Shown here: positions 63,647-64,000 of the stretch, one piece after another
How positions within the stretch are numbered: the first letter of the stretch is position 1
How the letters are laid out: every line of letters starts with the position of its first letter
Assembly: GCA_934621605.1 (NCBI GenBank)
Contig: CAKTUZ010000014.1
Location: 1-64,000 of the forward strand
Length of the DNA: 64,000 bases
Source: an uncultured bacterium
Lineage (GTDB): Bacteria > Vulcanimicrobiota > Xenobia > Xenobiales > Xenobiaceae
Direction of reading: 5' to 3'
Program-made: the position numbers and the translations under genes
Notes under the pieces: model-generated
What the model was told of the DNA's origin: nothing
Databases searched by the model: none
Seen by the model: only the letters and a program-made list of their open reading frames with translations

Positions 63647-64000
63647 TTGAGTTACGCTCCATTTATCAGCGGCATTATTGCCAATGCCGAAAAGTATAAA
63701 GAACGTTCCGCTTATGAAGTTTATTGCGGCGATCATTGGGAAAAGGTCTCTTGGACTCAGTTTCTGATCAATATCAGCAAAGCCGCTTCGGCTGTGCTCA
63801 ATTTTGGTTTGGCACCTGACGATCTGGTGGCTCTTTATACTCCCAATTGCCCGCAGTGGCACGAGATAGATTATGGCTGTATGGCAGCTAAAGCAGTTAC
63901 TGTAGCTATACATGCTACTTGTTCGGTTGAAGCCGTACGCCAAATTTTTACCGAAACGGCTCCAAAATTGACTTTTGTTGGTAATGCCGAATTGGCTGAC
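63647..64000 (+). CDS. Long-chain acyl-CoA synthetase, AMP-binding (5' part only)
   Basis: The frame from TTG 63647 (AGGAG 8-9 bases upstream) is open to the window end, 118 codons. It reads SYAPFISGIIANAEKYKERS, then WTQFLINISKAASAVLNFGL, DDLVALYTPNCPQWHEIDYG and TVAIHATCSVEAVRQIF. This is the N-terminal part of the AMP-forming acyl-CoA synthetase family of the large eukaryote-like FadD15/FAA1 type. The catalytic P-loop (SGTTGxPKG) lies beyond the edge, so substrate and activity cannot be judged. Confidence 0.85.
   Translation, partial: MSYAPFISGIIANAEKYKERSAYEVYCGDHWEKVSWTQFLINISKAASAVLNFGLAPDDLVALYTPNCPQWHEIDYGCMAAKAVTVAIHATCSVEAVRQIFTETAPKLTFVGNAELAD

Overview
The window looks like a mid-GC, strictly bacterial chromosome segment from an uncultured, probably anaerobic, host-associated (gut-type) bacterium with a meso-diaminopimelate wall. 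The reasons are dapF, secreted and lipobox-like proteins, two molybdenum hydroxylase loci of the type found in anaerobes that ferment purines or related compounds, a cobamide salvage and remodelling cluster, and hopanoid synthesis (squalene-hopene cyclase) fed by the MEP pathway (ispG). Gene order matches no model organism I recognise. An Eremiobacterota/Xenobia-like lineage is only a guess. No rRNA, tRNA, CRISPR array or intact transposon was found.

Layout. 1-1121: 3' part of a secreted DUF3300 protein (- strand, runs off the left edge) with in-frame 39-base repeats. 1364-5075: RluA-type pseudouridine synthase, miaA, dapF, M24 peptidase (+). 5280-11412: an animal/fungal-type double-domain phosphofructokinase (+) facing nicotinate phosphoribosyltransferase, a eukaryote-type hexokinase and an orphan ArgRS-like domain protein (-). 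11464-16767: TM2 protein, a long helical protein with a His/Cys cluster, and a GT-C-like membrane protein. 17116-19366: ispG followed by three DsrE/F/H (TusD/C/B)-like genes. 19465-23105: cobT, cbiR-like, cobU, cobS. 23173-26865: small secreted BamE-like protein, THUMP methyltransferase, DnaJ-TPR protein and an orphan. 26923-34768 (-): two molybdenum hydroxylases (one fused, one three-subunit) with a MocA-like cytidylyltransferase and an NTP-transferase/ModE fusion. 34985-46311: GNAT, HAD, malQ, pepT, squalene-hopene cyclase and several orphans. 46487-55864 (-): Ser/Thr kinase with a degenerate cyclase-like domain, a very large secreted transglutaminase-fold protein that has lost its cysteine, an ATLF-like zincin, an NAD synthetase with a dead glutaminase domain, and a secreted orphan. 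56108-64000 (+): family-B DNA polymerase with a dead exonuclease domain, M32 carboxypeptidase, groES-groEL, a small lipoprotein-like gene, and the start of an acyl-CoA synthetase.

How they fit together: hexokinase, PFK and MalQ form an upper glycolytic/maltodextrin route; PncB and NadE supply NAD; IspG and Shc supply hopanoids; CobT/CbiR/CobU/CobS scavenge and rebuild cobamides; the Mo-hydroxylases with MocA and the ModE-like protein form a molybdopterin-cytosine-dinucleotide-type oxidation module. A recurring theme is enzyme folds whose catalytic residues are gone (NadE amidase, PolB exonuclease, transglutaminase, cyclase domain, C-terminal PFK half). Most genes are separated by clear intrinsic terminators, many of them shared by convergent pairs.
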